Positions 1 to 10,428 of a DNA stretch of 64,000 nt are shown piece by piece (the first letter of the stretch is position 1; every line of letters starts with the position of its first letter). This DNA comes from Simmondsia chinensis (taxonomy: Eukaryota > Streptophyta > Magnoliopsida > Caryophyllales > Simmondsiaceae). The notes under the pieces were generated by a model that searched no databases, was not told the origin of the DNA, and was given only the letters and a program-made list of their open reading frames with translations. The DNA is taken from the NCBI GenBank assembly GCA_018398585.1, contig JAGTTD010000014.1, forward strand, positions 20,459,387 through 20,523,386, in the 5' to 3' direction. Both the position numbers and the translations under genes were made by a program.

Positions 1-479
1 TTAAATATGTTTAGTAAAGAGTTTACAAGAAAATATATTTATTGAAAAATGTTCTCACCCTTCTAATATCTTAATTCGGCCTCGTTGACTGGGAATTTTG
101 GGTAGCTTGGTTGGGTTGCCACAAATGTAAGTGTAGGATTGTGAACTTTGAACTTTGATTGTTTGCTAAAAGTAAGAAAAGTAATTATGTATATTGTATG
201 TCTTATTTTACAGTTTTTTATTTCAGACTGGTTGTTGTAGTTTTTCATTGCGATCGTTATTGGTATGTCTTGCTTGTCTGCTATGTTATACGCATTATAA
301 TATAATGCGTTTTGGTACATGTACAGCACAAGGAGATGCTCAGAGTTCTCTAGGTTACTACTAGTATATCTACTAATTTTAAAAGAACGTTGGAAACATT
401 AGACTAGACTAAAGAGTTAGTCAGTTGCAAGATTTGGACATTAGATGTCTAACGTTTTCTAATATTAGATGCTTTAAAA
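1..479. other. AT-rich stretch, no gene recognised
   Basis: Only short ORFs are present, the longest 88 codons on the minus strand with no recognisable domain. It directly precedes the decayed gag of Cop-1 and may hold that element's lost 5' part, but no LTR edge or primer-binding site can be placed. Confidence 0.4.
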
Positions 480-2850
480 TTCAACTATAGTAGAGATGAT
501 CAAATATTTAAAAGAAGTGTTTGGCTATAGAAATAGTAGCATGAGAGAAGCCAATGAGAAAGATGAGAGACACAAAATTGCTTTAAGAAATTTCAATTTA
601 AAAGCATGTCATATGTTGATGGCCTATTTTGAACTGGAATTCATAATGCAAATATTGATAGCCAATCTCATTAGAATATGATCCTGACTCCCCTATCAAG
701 GTCTTTCAATCGATTTAGGCTGGATACATTGAGTAATAGAGATTGCTCATTTTTGAACCGATAAAAGTATAGTTTGTGAAAAAAGGTTCCATGAGAACTA
801 AGGGAAGAGTCCACTTAGTATAAGCATCTATCTCAAGAATTAGTTACCTCAAGAGGATAAAATAAAAAATGAGTCAAAAAAGTTTTGTCTCTTTTATAAA
901 AAAAATAGAATTTAAGAGGAATTGCCTAAGTACTTAGATATTATTGTTGCAAGGAATGGAAAGCCCACATGACAAGGTATTTGATATCCTACTCTAGTTG
1001 TGACTGGTAGGTAGTTAACTGGTGTTCTTGTGAATGGGTTTTTAATAAGGACATCAAGAGGTAGTAGTTTAAGTCAAGGAATATAGTTTTTTATTTGAGT
1101 AACTATCATTATCTTAATGTACTTTAGAGATTTGATTATTTGTTATTTTCTTTAAAATAGTCTTTCGGTTATTTTTCTAAAAAATAGATTGGTAGTCATG
1201 TAAACAAAATGTTTATTTAAGAGGGTGGTAGATAGTTGACTTAGTTTAATCAAAACTATGTTAATGATATTTTCTTCCTCTAACATAAGATAGGCTGTGT
1301 AACCATATAGAAAAAGAATTTCCCAAAGTCCATATACCTTTTAAGAGGCACTTAATCTTAGGTCATATTAATCTAGTATGATCCCAAAACTAGTTTGATA
1401 TGTCTTATGCAATCATTAAGAGCTAAAATGATAACTAGTATGTCAATCATCTTCGAATTAATGGTGACAGAAAGTGCCTTTAACTGTAAAAGTAGTAGAA
1501 CCACTAAGCTACTAGAACTTGTTCATAAAATGTCTATGAAATGCTAAAAGTTCAAGTGAGTGGAATCAAATAGTACTTCATAAAATGTTTATGAATAACT
1601 ACTCAATTAGTTGATATATGGATATACCCATGAAAACTGAAGACTTAAATCCTTTGAAAGGTTCAAAGAATTAAAGGCTAAAGTTGGAATCAGTTAGATA
1701 ATTATATCAAGTCACTTTGATCAGATCAAAGTGGCAGTTTTAAGAGAATTCTTATTTTGAATTATTACAAAGAGTTGTAGAGAGGATTAATAATATGTTA
1801 TTGCATATGGTAAGATTCATATGATTAGTTATATCCACATATCAAAAGGTTTGTTATGTAAGAGGTTTTAGAAAGTGTTCTAAAAGTACAACATATAGCT
1901 TGTGTTGGATAGATTAATAGTAAGAGATACTGTGTCTCAACAGCATGATACAACTTATAGTGTAGATAATGTATTATACATATTTTCAACCATGTTATTG
2001 TCACACTAAGTACATAAGAGTTTAGGTGTAGTGGGAGAATGGTTAGGTCACCTGACGGATTAATGTCTTCAATCTTAACAGCTAAGCATGATGGTTAATC
2101 CGATACTTGAGACTACAATGAAACTCTTAAGTATAAAGATGCAGACCAATTGGTCAAGGCAATAAAAGTTAAGTGAAAGTAAATGTATTTTAATTAAGTC
2201 TGGGAACTTGTAGAGGCGTCGAAAAGCATTAAGTCTATTATATTGGATCTAAATGGATCTATAAGTATAGAGAGTTCATAGGATAAGAAGGTAGAGACCT
2301 TTAAGACTAGACTGATGACAGTGGGCTATATCCTAACGGAAGGAATCATCTTTGATGAAACCTTCTAGGTAGATGTCATACTTAGGTCCATAATTATACT
2401 CTCATCTATTGTATTTCATACAATAAGATAAGGAAAATGGAAGTCAAGATGACATTTTTTGAATAGTCATTTTTGAAAGTTATGTATATGATACAACTAG
2501 CCAAGTTTGTTGCCAAATAGGGAAAATTTTTAAAATATGTTCCCAACAGTTGAATGGTTGAGGAGTGTCTTGGGAGACATTCCATTGTGGGGAAACCCGC
2601 ACCTTTAGTATCGCTACACTATGAAAAACAAGTAGCCGTTAAAGTTGCTCAAAGTGAGGTTTATAATGGCAAGTAGAGGCATATTTGCCTCAGACATATT
2701 TTTGTGAGAAAATTGATCATGAACAATGTGATCTCACTCCAGTTTGTGAGGAGCGAGAAAAACATGGCTGATATATTAACAGAAGGCCTTGCAAAGACAT
2801 TGGAAAATGAAACAGCAGATGAATGGGGTTAAAGCTCATTTGTGTGTCCT
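480..2850 (+). pseudogene. Cop-1: decayed Ty1/copia gag-pol
   Basis: Copia gag-pol full of stops and frameshifts, visible only as short islands in changing frames. In order: a gag remnant at about 496-680; a zinc-knuckle tail near 910-935 (KRNC); a GAG-pre-integrase island near 1335-1375 (LGHINL); integrase core near 1605-1680 (YGYIYLMK); the RT entry near 2195-2370 (VWELVEA, KWIYKY, FDETF); and an RNase H end near 2660-2810 (RHIFVRKLIMNN, VRSEKNMADILTEGLAK). The order gag-INT-RT-RH is that of Ty1/copia rather than gypsy. The heavy decay makes this one of the oldest insertions in the window. Boundaries are approximate and the copia lineage is not assigned. Confidence 0.8.
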
Positions 2851-3457
2851 AGTTCTGGCGGATACCCATCTCAGGGAGTTAATCTCGATGTTCAATGGGT
2901 CAAACGAAGTCAGAGACCGAAAAATTTGTGATAGCTGCTCAAACCCATCCCATGTTTGATGTATGAGTGGCTCTAGGATCTGCCGAATTTGCCATGATGG
3001 TAGTTGAGCTTAAGGCTCTTAATGTCATCCATAGCGATGTGATGGTGTGGGACAGCACACCTGATTGACACACCACTATTGCCGTGATGTGAGGATGAGC
3101 CTAAGGCTCTTAATGATGTGCATAGCCTTTATGGTGGTGCAAGGCTATGCACCTAATGGACTCACCTACAGGATTGTGGGGGTAGAAAGTCCTCTTGTCG
3201 AGAGTAAGGGCTTACTCTCTAGAGCATTTTTGAGAATACTTTTCAACCCCAAGAACAACATGAAGGGGTTAGGTATGCTCTTTGCAATGATTGCTCATGG
3301 TTCATGACCTCTGTTCACCAATGAAAGGTTGTGGGACATGCTTAGTCACTAGGTGTTGATTCAAGTCCAAAAGACAATAGCATCATCAAGTGTGGGTCTC
3401 TCCGCTCAATAATAATCTTCCTTTTTTTCTTTCTTAAAATTGAACCATGTGGGGGAT
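2851..3457 (+). other. Cop-1 3' noncoding region and polypurine tract
   Basis: About 600 bases between the RNase H remnant and a purine-rich tract at 3449-3457 (GTGGGGGAT), the likely polypurine tract. It holds an imperfect direct repeat: the stretches beginning near 3003 and 3096 share TAAGGCTCTTAATG with similar flanks. No domain is visible in the 80-codon ORF at 3065-3307. Confidence 0.4.
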
Positions 3458-3760
3458 TATTGGAATTTGGAAATAGTATGTTTCAATTTTGTTTATCTTG
3501 TCAAAGACCTCAATCCCTCATAGAAAATCTAGAGGAGGGCCTTGTTTATATACCCCCTTATCTTTGTACTTGGTAAAGTCCTGTGGGGGCCTAGAGTGGA
3601 GTGTACCACACGCGCGCACTCGCCCGTCCCCTGCCAAGACCGCCGGCGCGTCACAGTGTGGTGTAATGTGGACTTTTTCTAACCTGGACTTTTATTTTTA
3701 CGACCATCATATTTGTTTAAGTTGTCTTAAAAAAAATTCGAGATGAATCCTTGCCTTGGG
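3458..3760 (+). repeat. Probable start of Cop-1 3' LTR
   Basis: TATTGGAATTTGG directly follows the polypurine tract, where copia LTRs usually begin TGTTGGAATTTGG, so TG appears mutated to TA. The right end cannot be fixed because the matching 5' LTR is not visible. A GC-rich island lies at about 3600-3660 (CGCGCGCACTCGCC). Confidence 0.35.
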
Positions 3761-3898
3761 TAGTGCTCGAGGCCTTTGGAACGAGCTTGAGTTGTACCTC
3801 TTGAGTGCACCTCGAGGGTGTTGCCTCGAGGAAGTTGGGGCGTACTCTAACTCATTTCCTCGTAGTACACTGCAGAGGTGGGTGCCATGTTAACTCGA

Positions 3899-3915
3899 GG
3901 GGGGGGGGGGGGGGG
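3899..3915 (+). repeat. G homopolymer (17 G)
   Basis: An uninterrupted run of 17 G following CTCGAG. Its surroundings repeat the word CTCGAG several times (3769-3900), so it may be a slippage product of a CTCGAGG-rich stretch or an assembly artefact. Confidence 0.8.
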
Positions 3916-5139
3916 AGGTGGGAGTGCCGTTCATCTCATTGTACCTCGATTGGGGCATAAAGACTTGGGGAAGTGGATTCTCCACGGCATGGCAATTTCT
4001 TTGATTCATTATTTCCATTTTGTTATCTTGTTTAATGTCATTTATGTCATGGCATTGTAACCCTCAAGTTCAATTTATTTTAATAATAGTTATATTTTGA
4101 TCACTCATTCATCCAATTTCTCCAATAGTTGGAATGATTCGAATTTAATAACATAATTTAAGATGTTATTTTTTAAAGTTAAATTTATACTTGTGCAGTT
4201 ATGTTTAATAGCATAATTATGAAGCTAAGATGCATATATAGGGTGAGTTATGTGTAGTAGGAAAATTAAAGAGTTGAGGTGTATAATAGCAAAAGTTCAG
4301 TAAGCTATTTGATAAAATTAAAAGTGTATGGGTGAGTTTTATTTAATTGCAATGGTTAGAGACATGTTAGCAAGAAAGTATGAGGTTTCATTGTATTTTT
4401 TCCTTATTTTCTTTGACACGTGACTAGTTATTTAAAGAGAAGTATGTTTTGATTAGAAGTAAAACAAAATCTTAAATAAATGTAATTTTTCTTTTGAGTA
4501 TAGAAACCCGGCCTGAGGCAGCAAATAAATGTAATATTTTGGACTTTTATTAATCTTTTTGGGCTAATTGTACGTCTATTTTATGTCTGATCGCTCTTGA
4601 TTCCTATCCAAGGCATAAACCCTAGCACTGAAACATCGCCCAGGCAGCATTTGTTTACACCCTAATTTTAATAAGGCTGGGACAACACCGTTTTGGAGTA
4701 AAGTGCCACTTGTCATCACTTGAGGATATCCTTGAGAGGGGTAGGCCTTGGGTACTATAATAACAGCGTCTCGAGCCCAGTTCTTGGGAAACATTATTAC
4801 CCTAGATAAGGGTATCAGCCACTCAAGGCTGGAGATGGCTGAAAGGTGAAATAAGCTCGAGCTCGAGGGGCTGCCAGGAAAGCTGCAAGAAGGTTGGTTT
4901 TTGAGCTCGGGGAAGTTACTGGGAGCCCAATTTTAGTTGCTTGGGCCTTAAGCTTAATTTAAGGGGAATGCGGAGCTTCTAGAGGGAACTTCTACTAAAA
5001 TTCTAGATGTGGGTATCAAGGATTTCCCTCCAAAACTTAAGACATGTTAGTGAGGAATTAATGGTCGTGAAAGAAGAGCTTAGTGGCCAAACATGGGTGA
5101 AGTCGCCAAGAAGTTAGGAGCAACTGGTATTTTCTTTTT

Positions 5140-5152
5140 CTATAAATAAAGG
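5140..5152 (+). promoter_or_regulatory. TATA-like box
   Basis: CTATAAATAAAGG fits a plant TATA box on the plus strand. What it would serve is unclear: Tat-J lies in the opposite orientation. It could belong to an unrecognised LTR or to the antisense unit in the Tat-J 3' region. Low confidence without a transcript. Confidence 0.3.
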
Positions 5153-5492
5153 ACAATGCATCTGTCCAAAGTAGTACATATACACTTATGACAAAAATTT
5201 TTCAAGTTTTTAATAGCATACTTGTGCTTTTTCATTGGGCGTAGTGTAACATAGCTAGGCATAGTGTAATATAGATCTTTGTTGTACTTACCTCCATAGT
5301 AGTACAATTCTCAGGCTTCAGGTATGACTTTTCATTTTTAATCTATTCCCATAAATCGACAAGTTGAGATTTGAGGCTTTAGTCTACGACTTCGACAGCC
5401 GAGGCCTTGTCCCTTGATTGTATTGGTCTAACACTACTTTTATGCTTGATAGGTTAGGTGAACTTAGGTTCGCGCCATTGATTAAAGCTTGG

Positions 5493-5796
5493 TGCTATAA
5501 TTCAAATCAAACTTAATAAAGCAAAAGAAATGAGAATTATAGCAGAAAATTGAGATGAGAGGATAAGAGTTGTTTAATTTTCATTGAATGATCTTTATTA
5601 CACTCTAAGTGTTCTATTTATACTAATTGAAAGATAGATAAAACAATCAAAGAACCCATACTCCACTAATGCCAAATTCCCGCCAAAAACATCAAGAATA
5701 ACTAACAAACCCGCCAAATGCCTTATTTGAACTTCAATAAGAAAATTACATCAAAATTTACTAAGATCAATATAAGAATCCTCCATGGTCATGACA
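5493..5796 (-). repeat. Chr-A 3' LTR
   Basis: Matches 18588-18927 over its whole length except a gap of about 36 bases near its left end. It ends CATGACA directly before the pyrimidine-rich complement of the polypurine tract (5797-5808). A minus-strand TATA box lies at 5611-5626. The gap removes most of the U5 hairpin that is intact in the other LTR. Confidence 0.88.
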
Positions 5797-5812
5797 ATAC
5801 CTTCCCTCAATA

Positions 5813-5833
5813 TCATTCTTGCCCTAAGAATGA
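5813..5833 (-). other. Pre-polypurine-tract hairpin, Chr-A
   Basis: Arms TCATTCTT (5813-5820) and AAGAATGA (5826-5833) with a 5-base loop, placed just upstream of the polypurine tract in the minus-strand sense. The same structure recurs in every chromovirus-type and non-autonomous element here. Confidence 0.6.
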
Positions 5834-5941
5834 CGAAGAAGGGAACTGGCTGCTAAAAAATTCCGAATCTTCCTAACTGACTTATGTTGGCTCTAAATTA
5901 ACCCATTGAACCAGAACTTCCTTTCTTCCCTTGTCTAGCTA

Positions 5942-7178
5942 CTACATGCTTCTTGCTTCCAGAATAGCTATAGGGGCTTGAATTAGTGTGCCATCTGACA
6001 TTGCTATAGGGGAATCAATAAAGCAAGGTTTGTCCTTAGGCTTGTGTTTCTTCAGCAAGGAAACATGAAATACAGGATGCACTAGGGAGTTTGGAGGTAA
6101 TTCCAGTTTGTAAGCCACATTGGCAATCTTCTCTAGTATCTTATAAGGTCCAAAAAATTGAGCTCCCAACTTTATATTCCTGCGCACTGCCATAGAAGAT
6201 TGTCGGTATGGCAAAAGTTTGAGGTACACTATGTCTCTTACAGTAAAAGACCTATCACTCCTCTTCCTGTCAGCATAAAATTTCATTATTGCTTGAGCTA
6301 GCTGGAGGCTATCCTTCAATTGTAACATTAGCTGTCTTCTTTAAGAGATGAGATCACTAACTTCAGACACATAAGAAGTCACTCCTTGCAGCACAAATGG
6401 AGTAGGTGGATCGTATCCATATAAGGCCTTGAAGGGAGTTGTGCTTATAGCTGGTTGAAAGTGAGTGTTGCACCAATAATCTGCTAAAGCCAACCATCTG
6501 GACCAAATAATTAGGATAAGTGAAGGTCATGCTGCAAAGGTATTGCTCTACACATTGATTCACCCACTCAGTTTGCCCATCAGCTTGAGGGTGATAAGAA
6601 GAGCTGAGAGCCAAGGTAGAGCGCATTAACAAGAACAATTCCCACTAGAACTGGCTAGTGAACGTCCGATCTCAATATGAAAAAAAGGATTGAGGCAACC
6701 CATGTAACTTGTAGATGTCTTCAAGGAACAATTTAGCCAATTTCTCAGCAGAAATTAGATGGCTTAAGGCAACAAAATGGCTAAACTTGGTGAACCTGTC
6801 CACAATCACCCATATTACTTCTTTCCCCTCAGCCTTGGGCAATCCTTCCATAAAATCCATACTATTATGCTACTAAGCTCGATCAGACACAAGGAGAGGT
6901 TATAAGAGCCCTGGATATTGGACATGTTCTGTTTTGGTTCTTTGACATACATCGCAGCTTTGTACAAAGACCTCCACAGCCTTCTTAGCTCCCTCCTAGC
7001 TGAAGTACTACTTGAGCCTCTTGTAGGTGCCATCTATACAAGAATGGCCACCCTAAGATGAAGAGTGAAAAGCTTGAATGATCTGGTTCCTCAGATTGGT
7101 AGCAGTGCCTGCACAGATCTTCCCCTTGATTCTCACAATTCCGTTTGGTACTGAAATTTCTGCTTCTTGGCTAGAAGG
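5942..7178 (-). pseudogene. Chr-A integrase and chromodomain-like tail
   Basis: Minus-strand integrase in broken pieces. From the N-terminal side: the linker IVRIKGK at about 7110-7140 and a zinc-finger remnant; catalytic core 6672-6860 (MDFMEGLPK, VDRFTKFSHF); 6363-6638 (SSYHPQADGQTEWVNQ, the block carrying the last acidic catalytic residue); and the C-terminal domain 5942-6328 ([23 protein letters not shown]). At least three stops or frameshifts separate them. The usual chromodomain after VSLLKKH is not readable. NA-B inserted upstream at 7179, and the reading continues at 14905 through the GAAGG duplication. Non-functional. Confidence 0.85.
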
Positions 7179-7734
7179 TGTTATGCTCGTGATTGAATCA
7201 CAAAGCATAAGCTAAGTAAAATTGAGATAGATGAGAGTATGAGATGAGAAAGAAGTGAATTGAGATGAGAAATTAGAGAAATAGGGATGAGAAATAGAAG
7301 AGTTAGATGAGAGAGAGAAGGTTTGATCTCAAATTGAGATTGTTCTTGATATTTTTATTGAATGATCTGAAAATTACGCTCAACTACTTCTTATAGGCAA
7401 AAAGACAAGCAAAACACTACTAATCGCCCAATATAACAATATCTAAATCCTACTAAAATATCTAACGAACAATTAAGCCACTAATTGGCGCCAAAACACA
7501 CCAACTAACAACAATTGACCAGCCTGACCGTGCCTTGCTATTGCAGGCTTATTACAAAGAAACTAAGGAAAACAGGTAACATCACTTAACAGCTAAAACA
7601 TTACAGCAACGCAGCAGCACCAAAGAAAATATGACAGCAACTTTCTAATAGCAAACCGAACCTCACAGCAGCACCCCAGCAACAGAAACAGCAACCGGAT
7701 TCCCTTAGATTCTCACGATGCTCGGATCATAACA
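7179..7734 (-). repeat. NA-B 3' LTR
   Basis: Begins TGTTATGCTCG and ends CGGATCATAACA, matching 14343-14899. It contains a run of GATGAGA words (7230-7320), a minus-strand TATA-like box CCTATAAG near 7390 and the palindrome GTGATTGAATCAC near the U5 end (7189-7201). The polypurine-tract complement TTCCCTTCCCCTT follows at 7735-7747. Confidence 0.9.
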
Positions 7735-8274
7735 TTCCCTTCCCCTTGAAAACATTCTTGTCCGCAAGAATGGAAGAGAGTTGAGACTTTGAAGATCACT
7801 TGTTGCTATAGAAGAAAGCTTGATTGGGCTGAATGGCCTTGCAAATTCATACACCTTGTTGATGCAGATTTTGAAGTAACTCCAGCCTAAGGTCTTGTTG
7901 TTATTGCTTTCATCTGAAGAAAAGCACTCATCCGGTGGTTTGTACATTAAAGAGCACTTATTGCTTAAGAAAGGATAGCTGAAATGATGAACACTTGCTG
8001 AATTCATGCAGCTGGAGGTACATCTGAGTACTGCACTCTGATATGCAACTGAACACACAAGTATGCTGCTTGTTTCTGCACAATGCTTGAGTTTGGATGT
8101 ACTGTATCCTTCTGGTGGTCTGCACTGATCAAAGCAAGCTAGCCAAACTTCAATCCCACACTCTTGTGTCTGCATTTGAATCTGATTCAGCCCATCAGTT
8201 AGCTGAATCGGGATATTTCTTTGCACTGGAATAAAAACATAACACCCCTCTGTAGAGTTAGCTTTTACTGCCAT
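7705..8274 (-). CDS. NA-B unknown RPPE-motif protein, C-terminal part
   Basis: A 189-codon minus-strand ORF that matches no family I recognise. Visible features are FDQCRPPEGY at about residues 48-57, a weaker MYKPPDECF near residue 110, and several scattered cysteines. The last residues (FLRTRMF, RGREC) are the translated pre-PPT hairpin and polypurine tract, so the ORF runs into the LTR and its natural end may be earlier. CRPPE followed by G/E and Y is shared with NA-H (near 49365) and, as SRPPEE, with NA-I (near 9925). The upstream ORF 8284-8640 is probably the same protein broken by a stop. Function unknown; host capture or a rapidly evolved element gene are both possible. Confidence 0.6.
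   Translation of the reverse strand: MAVKANSTEGCYVFIPVQRNIPIQLTDGLNQIQMQTQECGIEVWLACFDQCRPPEGYSTSKLKHCAETSSILVCSVAYQSAVLRCTSSCMNSASVHHFSYPFLSNKCSLMYKPPDECFSSDESNNNKTLGWSYFKICINKVYEFARPFSPIKLSSIATSDLQSLNSLPFLRTRMFSRGRECYDPSIVRI
7753..7772 (-). other. Pre-polypurine-tract hairpin, NA-B
   Basis: Perfect arms CATTCTTG and CAAGAATG around a 4-base loop, just upstream of the polypurine tract in the minus sense. It is kept in this non-autonomous element even though no pol reading frame is present. Confidence 0.6.
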
Positions 8275-8283
8275 AGAATCAGC

Positions 8284-8640
8284 TCAATTTCTAACTAATT
8301 TTGTATCAAAGCTCACTGAATTCCTCCTTCTTCTTGCTAATTTCATCATCCTTTTCATCCAAGAAAATGCTCCCAATCTATCTATCAACCACAACACCTT
8401 CTTGGGCCGCTTCATCTTTTCCTTCATGAAATCATAAGACTTGTTCAATAATACTTCATTTGGCTTGAGAAGTAAAAATTCAGGAGGCCTTCCTTGATAT
8501 TCATAGATTGGAATTTCCTTCATCCTCACTTTCTTGTTTGAATAGCATTTCTTGCGACACAAGTGAATGACCGAACTGATCATAGAACCTTGCTGCATCT
8601 TGAACTTCAAATGCAACTTCCTAAAAATCATGACTTCCAT
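8284..8640 (-). pseudogene. NA-B unknown RPPE-motif protein, middle part
   Basis: A 118-codon ORF immediately upstream of, and probably once joined to, the ORF at 7705-8274. It contains YEYQGRPPEFLLLK near residues 47-60, another copy of the [G/C/S]RPPE signature, followed by a basic region (KRPKK, RRRR). No known fold or catalytic motif is visible. The short spacing to both neighbours and the shared strand suggest one original reading frame behind the gag-like segment at 8752-9149. Confidence 0.5.
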
Positions 8641-8751
8641 GCATACTTGATATTCATGATTTGTAACCTACAGTGGCTCACCTTTATTCCCAATCGTTGC
8701 AGCAGCTGTAGAACAAAGCTTCTGAACCTGAGCTAAATCCAAATGTTGCAT

Positions 8752-9149
8752 TTATTGTTGTACTTGCATCCTTATATTCACCAACACATTTTTTCTACAG
8801 AATTTACTTTGAATTTCAGCAAACCTTTCTTCAAACAGTTGTGCTTGTTGATTAATTCGCTGAGCCAAAGTCTCCTTAATTTGTTGCTTTTGCTGATTTA
8901 ATCGATCAACAACATTCTCTTCCACACTCTTTGCTTGCTGGCCAAATCTCTCATTAAATGTTTGCTCTTGTTCTTTCAACAAATTACGCAATCGATCCTC
9001 CATTCTTTGTTCCCTCTCCAGCTGATCGTGTTGAGCTCTTTGTTCATGCTCCAGCTGATCTTGATTAATCTGAACAATCAAAGCCTTCATCTCTGCATTC
9101 AGCACATCACGAGTAACAATCCGCGGTTCCTTCTCTGTATTACCACTAA
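8752..9149 (-). pseudogene. NA-B gag-like N-terminal coiled coil
   Basis: A minus-strand frame rich in Q, E, R and L with heptad-like spacing (repeats of QLEREQR, QQKQQIKE, QQAQLFEERF), typical of the coiled-coil N-terminal region of chromovirus gag. The frame continues across NA-I at about 13919-14000, where GGVTTRSG is followed by SY.D.V.GN. The Chr-E gag N-terminus reads SSGVTTR and SY.D.V.GN, so the two are homologous. No clear ATG remains in frame upstream of GGVTTR. The usual gag core (VWYYSLL, FENLRA) and zinc knuckle are absent; the RPPE-protein ORFs follow instead. Confidence 0.65.
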
Positions 9150-9154
9150 CAACA

Positions 9155-9744
9155 TGTTAAGGTTTCGAAGATTTCTCTTGAGCCTTAACCTAGGTTGGGA
9201 TAGAAAGAGTATGAGATGAGAAAGAATATAGAGTTTAGATGAGAGGAAGAAGGGAAATTAGATGAGAAAATAGAGAGAGTTAGATGAGAGAGAGAATATT
9301 GATCTCAAAATGAGATTGTGTTTGATATTTGATTGAATAATTCTGAAAATACACTTCCCAGCTACTTATAGGCAAGAAGCAAAGCTAATCCAATGTATCT
9401 AGACACCCTTGATAACCAACTTGCCCAAAATATCTAAACGTGAAAATATCTGATACTAACTACCTAAACTAACAGCCAAAAAGGAACCCTCCCTGCTGCA
9501 GTACTGCTGGTTCGCAATGCAGAAATTACAATGCCGATTATTACATTAGCGAAACACCAAGCAACTAGACTAACTGACAACCCACACACACTTACTAACT
9601 AATGCTAACAACAATATAACAGCAATAATAGAACGCAATGCAGCAGCAGCAACAACGTATCAGTAGAACATCACAGCAGCAGCATATCAGTAACCAGATG
9701 CAGCATACCATGACTTCCATGCCTTGATTTCTCGAATCATAACA
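9155..9744 (-). repeat. NA-I 3' LTR
   Basis: Begins TGTTAAGGTTTCG and ends TCGAATCATAACA, matching 13362-13918. It contains GATGAGA words (9210-9295), the TATA-like CCTATAAG (minus) near 9365 and CAG/CAA-rich stretches (9600-9690). The polypurine-tract complement follows at 9745-9757. Confidence 0.9.
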
Positions 9745-10428
9745 TTCCCTTCCCCTTAAGAACATTCTTGTCCTCAAGAATAGACGAGAGTTGTAAGAAT
9801 GAAGACACTTATTGCATATGAAAATACATCTGAGATGGTGAGGTGTGCTGAAATCTGTAGCTGAGACTACCAATAAGCACTTCAATTTATCGTGAAGCCT
9901 TGTCGGTGTTTTGGGTACATAACGTTCTTCAGGAGGTCTGCTATGATCAAACCAAACATCACCAACACATTTCGAACCTCTCTTGTTGCAGTTAACATGG
10001 CTCAACACCCAGATTCCCTGCTCGAATTCCCCAAATGCAGATACCATTCTGTTTTTATGAAAGTAGTAAGCTACATTACTGATTTTGTGTATTTTTATCT
10101 CAATTAAATTGCATATGAAGTCCTTGAGCATCTCAGGAGGCCTTCCAAACTCAAACCAAGAGAGACAAACATTAAATTCTGCTTGTAAATACTCCCAAAT
10201 GCCGTTCGAACAGCTCCAAAACAGAATTATTTCATTCCGAACTTGCCGATCGGCATGCCGAAACTGCATTTTAGCTACCGGAACTTGATTCTTTGCTGAA
10301 TTAACATGTCTTGCAGCAATGATTTTCAACAAATTCAGCTCACACAACCATCTACCAACCCAACTCATGACATGACCAATAAATCCTTGATGGCTCTCCA
10401 ATTGCACCATCGTTGCTGCAGCATCCAA
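9740..10428 (-). CDS. NA-I unknown RPPE-motif protein, C-terminal ORF
   Basis: Minus-strand ORF of which about 225 codons lie outside the LTR. Visible blocks: WFEFGRPPEMLKDFIC (about residues 91-106), then NVAYYF, then VNCNKRG, then VWFDHSRPPEERY (about 158-170). The spacing between the two RPPE motifs is about 68 residues. NA-H carries the same series (WFEFGRAPKMFKDFIC ... ATYY ... VWFDQCRPPEEYY) at 49130-49380, and NA-B has degenerate copies. I recognise no family. Cys and aromatic residues conserved between NA-I and NA-H suggest a folded domain. The frame overlaps the end of the ORF at 10365-11489 and was probably one protein with it before a frameshift. Confidence 0.65.
9764..9781 (-). 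other. Pre-polypurine-tract hairpin, NA-I
   Basis: Arms ATTCTTG and CAAGAAT with a 4-base loop, just upstream of the polypurine tract in the minus sense. Equivalent to the hairpins of the other elements. Confidence 0.6.

Larger units (their letters stand above)
3761..5492. other. Unresolved intergenic or decayed repeat DNA
   Basis: No domain-bearing ORF is visible. The 72-codon minus ORF at 4576-4794 has no recognisable motif. The stretch contains CTCGAG-rich segments (3769-3900, 4855-4875) and a TATA-like box near 5140. It abuts the left end of Chr-A; because Chr-A has near-matching TSDs (CTTGG/CTTTG), this DNA should be contiguous with 18928 onward, which would make it the 3' side of Tat-J (noncoding tail or LTR). 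That assignment is inference; no LTR pair could be recognised. Confidence 0.35.

Noticed and set aside
63..329. 88-codon minus-strand ORF
   Set aside because: No domain, signal or homologous copy is visible; AT-rich composition explains a chance frame of this length.
3065..3307. 80-codon plus-strand ORF with a hydrophobic start
   Set aside because: It lies in the 3' noncoding part of a decayed copia element and includes a local duplication; no domain is visible.
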